A stretch of 64,000 nt of DNA from Eublepharis macularius (Eukaryota; Chordata; Lepidosauria; Squamata; Eublepharidae). The notes beneath the pieces are model-generated. The model did no database searches. It had not been told where the DNA came from and saw only the letters and a program-made list of their open reading frames with translations. This document shows, one piece after another, positions 63,565 through 64,000 of the stretch. How positions within the stretch are numbered: position 1 is the stretch's first letter; each line of letters starts with the position of its first letter. A program made the position numbers and the translations under genes. The stretch spans positions 13,897,926 to 13,961,925 of the forward strand of contig NC_072802.1 in assembly GCF_028583425.1 (NCBI RefSeq). The letters are read 5' to 3'.

Positions 63565-64000
63565 GTAAGTATACATGGGTTTTTTTGAGGAGTTATCTAT
63601 ACAGAATCTAGTTCATATGGTTTCTTAGCCTGCTAGCTTCACTTCCAACTTCTAGCGTATTCTAAGAGACATCAGTGACATAATGAGTATTTTTGACGTG
63701 TTATCTGAGGTGGGAGTCTGGGCACCTCCTAGTATGCCAGTGTGAGGTGAGGTTTTCAGCCCCTTTTCCCTCTGATAAGTCACACATAAAAACATCCTAA
63801 CTGTTGCTAAGGAGGCCTGAATCCAGTCAGTGCCTGCATAAAAAATCTCCTGGGAATCCTACTTGACCTCTTTGGGTTATGGACAGCAGCCTATATAGCT
63901 ACCTTAGATTTGGGGGGGGGGGGGCGGGTGCTAAGCTACCTTAGTGACCCTCATTAGGCAGAAAGGCAGCACATGAATTTGAAAATAAAATAAATATAAA

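Larger units (their letters stand above)
61807..64000. other. PSMD10 introns 1 and 2 (partial)
   Basis: It holds a family D MITE and a Sauria SINE. Nothing recognised in 62060-62880, 63180-63460 or 63570-64000 apart from a G-run near 63910. Confidence 0.5.

Overview
This is a vertebrate nuclear window. It is most likely from a squamate reptile, possibly a gecko, though the lineage is an inference from repeat families. It carries a tRNA-derived Sauria-type SINE ending in ACCTTT, a 5S-rRNA-derived SINE, a BovB/RTE LINE 3' end, CR1-type LINE remnants, many short palindromic hAT-like elements, a non-autonomous Helitron and solo LTRs. All genes are spliced. There are no operons, CRISPR arrays or bacterial features.

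Three host genes are laid out as COL4A6 (+), ATG4A (-), PSMD10 (+). From memory this is the human Xq22.3 order, read from the other side. (1) About 0.66-36.8 kb is the 3' half of COL4A6, collagen IV alpha-6. Eighteen exons encode about 850 residues: interrupted Gly-X-Y repeats, then a complete NC1 domain with twelve cysteines and the stop at 35998. Its 5' half lies before the window. (2) About 39.5-61.3 kb is ATG4A on the minus strand, the cysteine protease that processes and delipidates ATG8-family proteins. Thirteen coding exons were found. Exon-phase arithmetic calls for one more exon of about 39 bp, which I could not place. COL4A6 and ATG4A are tail to tail. (3) From 61687 the first two coding exons of PSMD10 (gankyrin) are present and the gene runs off the right edge. 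The ATG4A and PSMD10 start codons are 444 bp apart, head to head, across a CpG-rich shared promoter with CCAAT boxes, a CRE-like site and two inverted ZNF143-like motifs.

The rest is intron and short intergenic DNA packed with repeats. Notable are palindromic hAT elements with perfect 8-bp target duplications, a 696-bp palindrome, a palindromic family flanked by 12-13-bp duplications, an intact-looking 231-codon LINE reading frame, a Helitron carrying a minisatellite, and a 12 x 75-bp minisatellite in ATG4A intron 1 that mimics long open frames.

The three genes have separate jobs: basement-membrane scaffold, autophagy protease and proteasome-assembly chaperone. They are linked only by conserved neighbourhood and, for ATG4A and PSMD10, by a shared promoter. 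I see no new multi-gene system here. The points most worth a second look are the palindromic family with long duplications and apex expansions, two frame-compatible exon-like segments in the first COL4A6 intron, and the promoter architecture.
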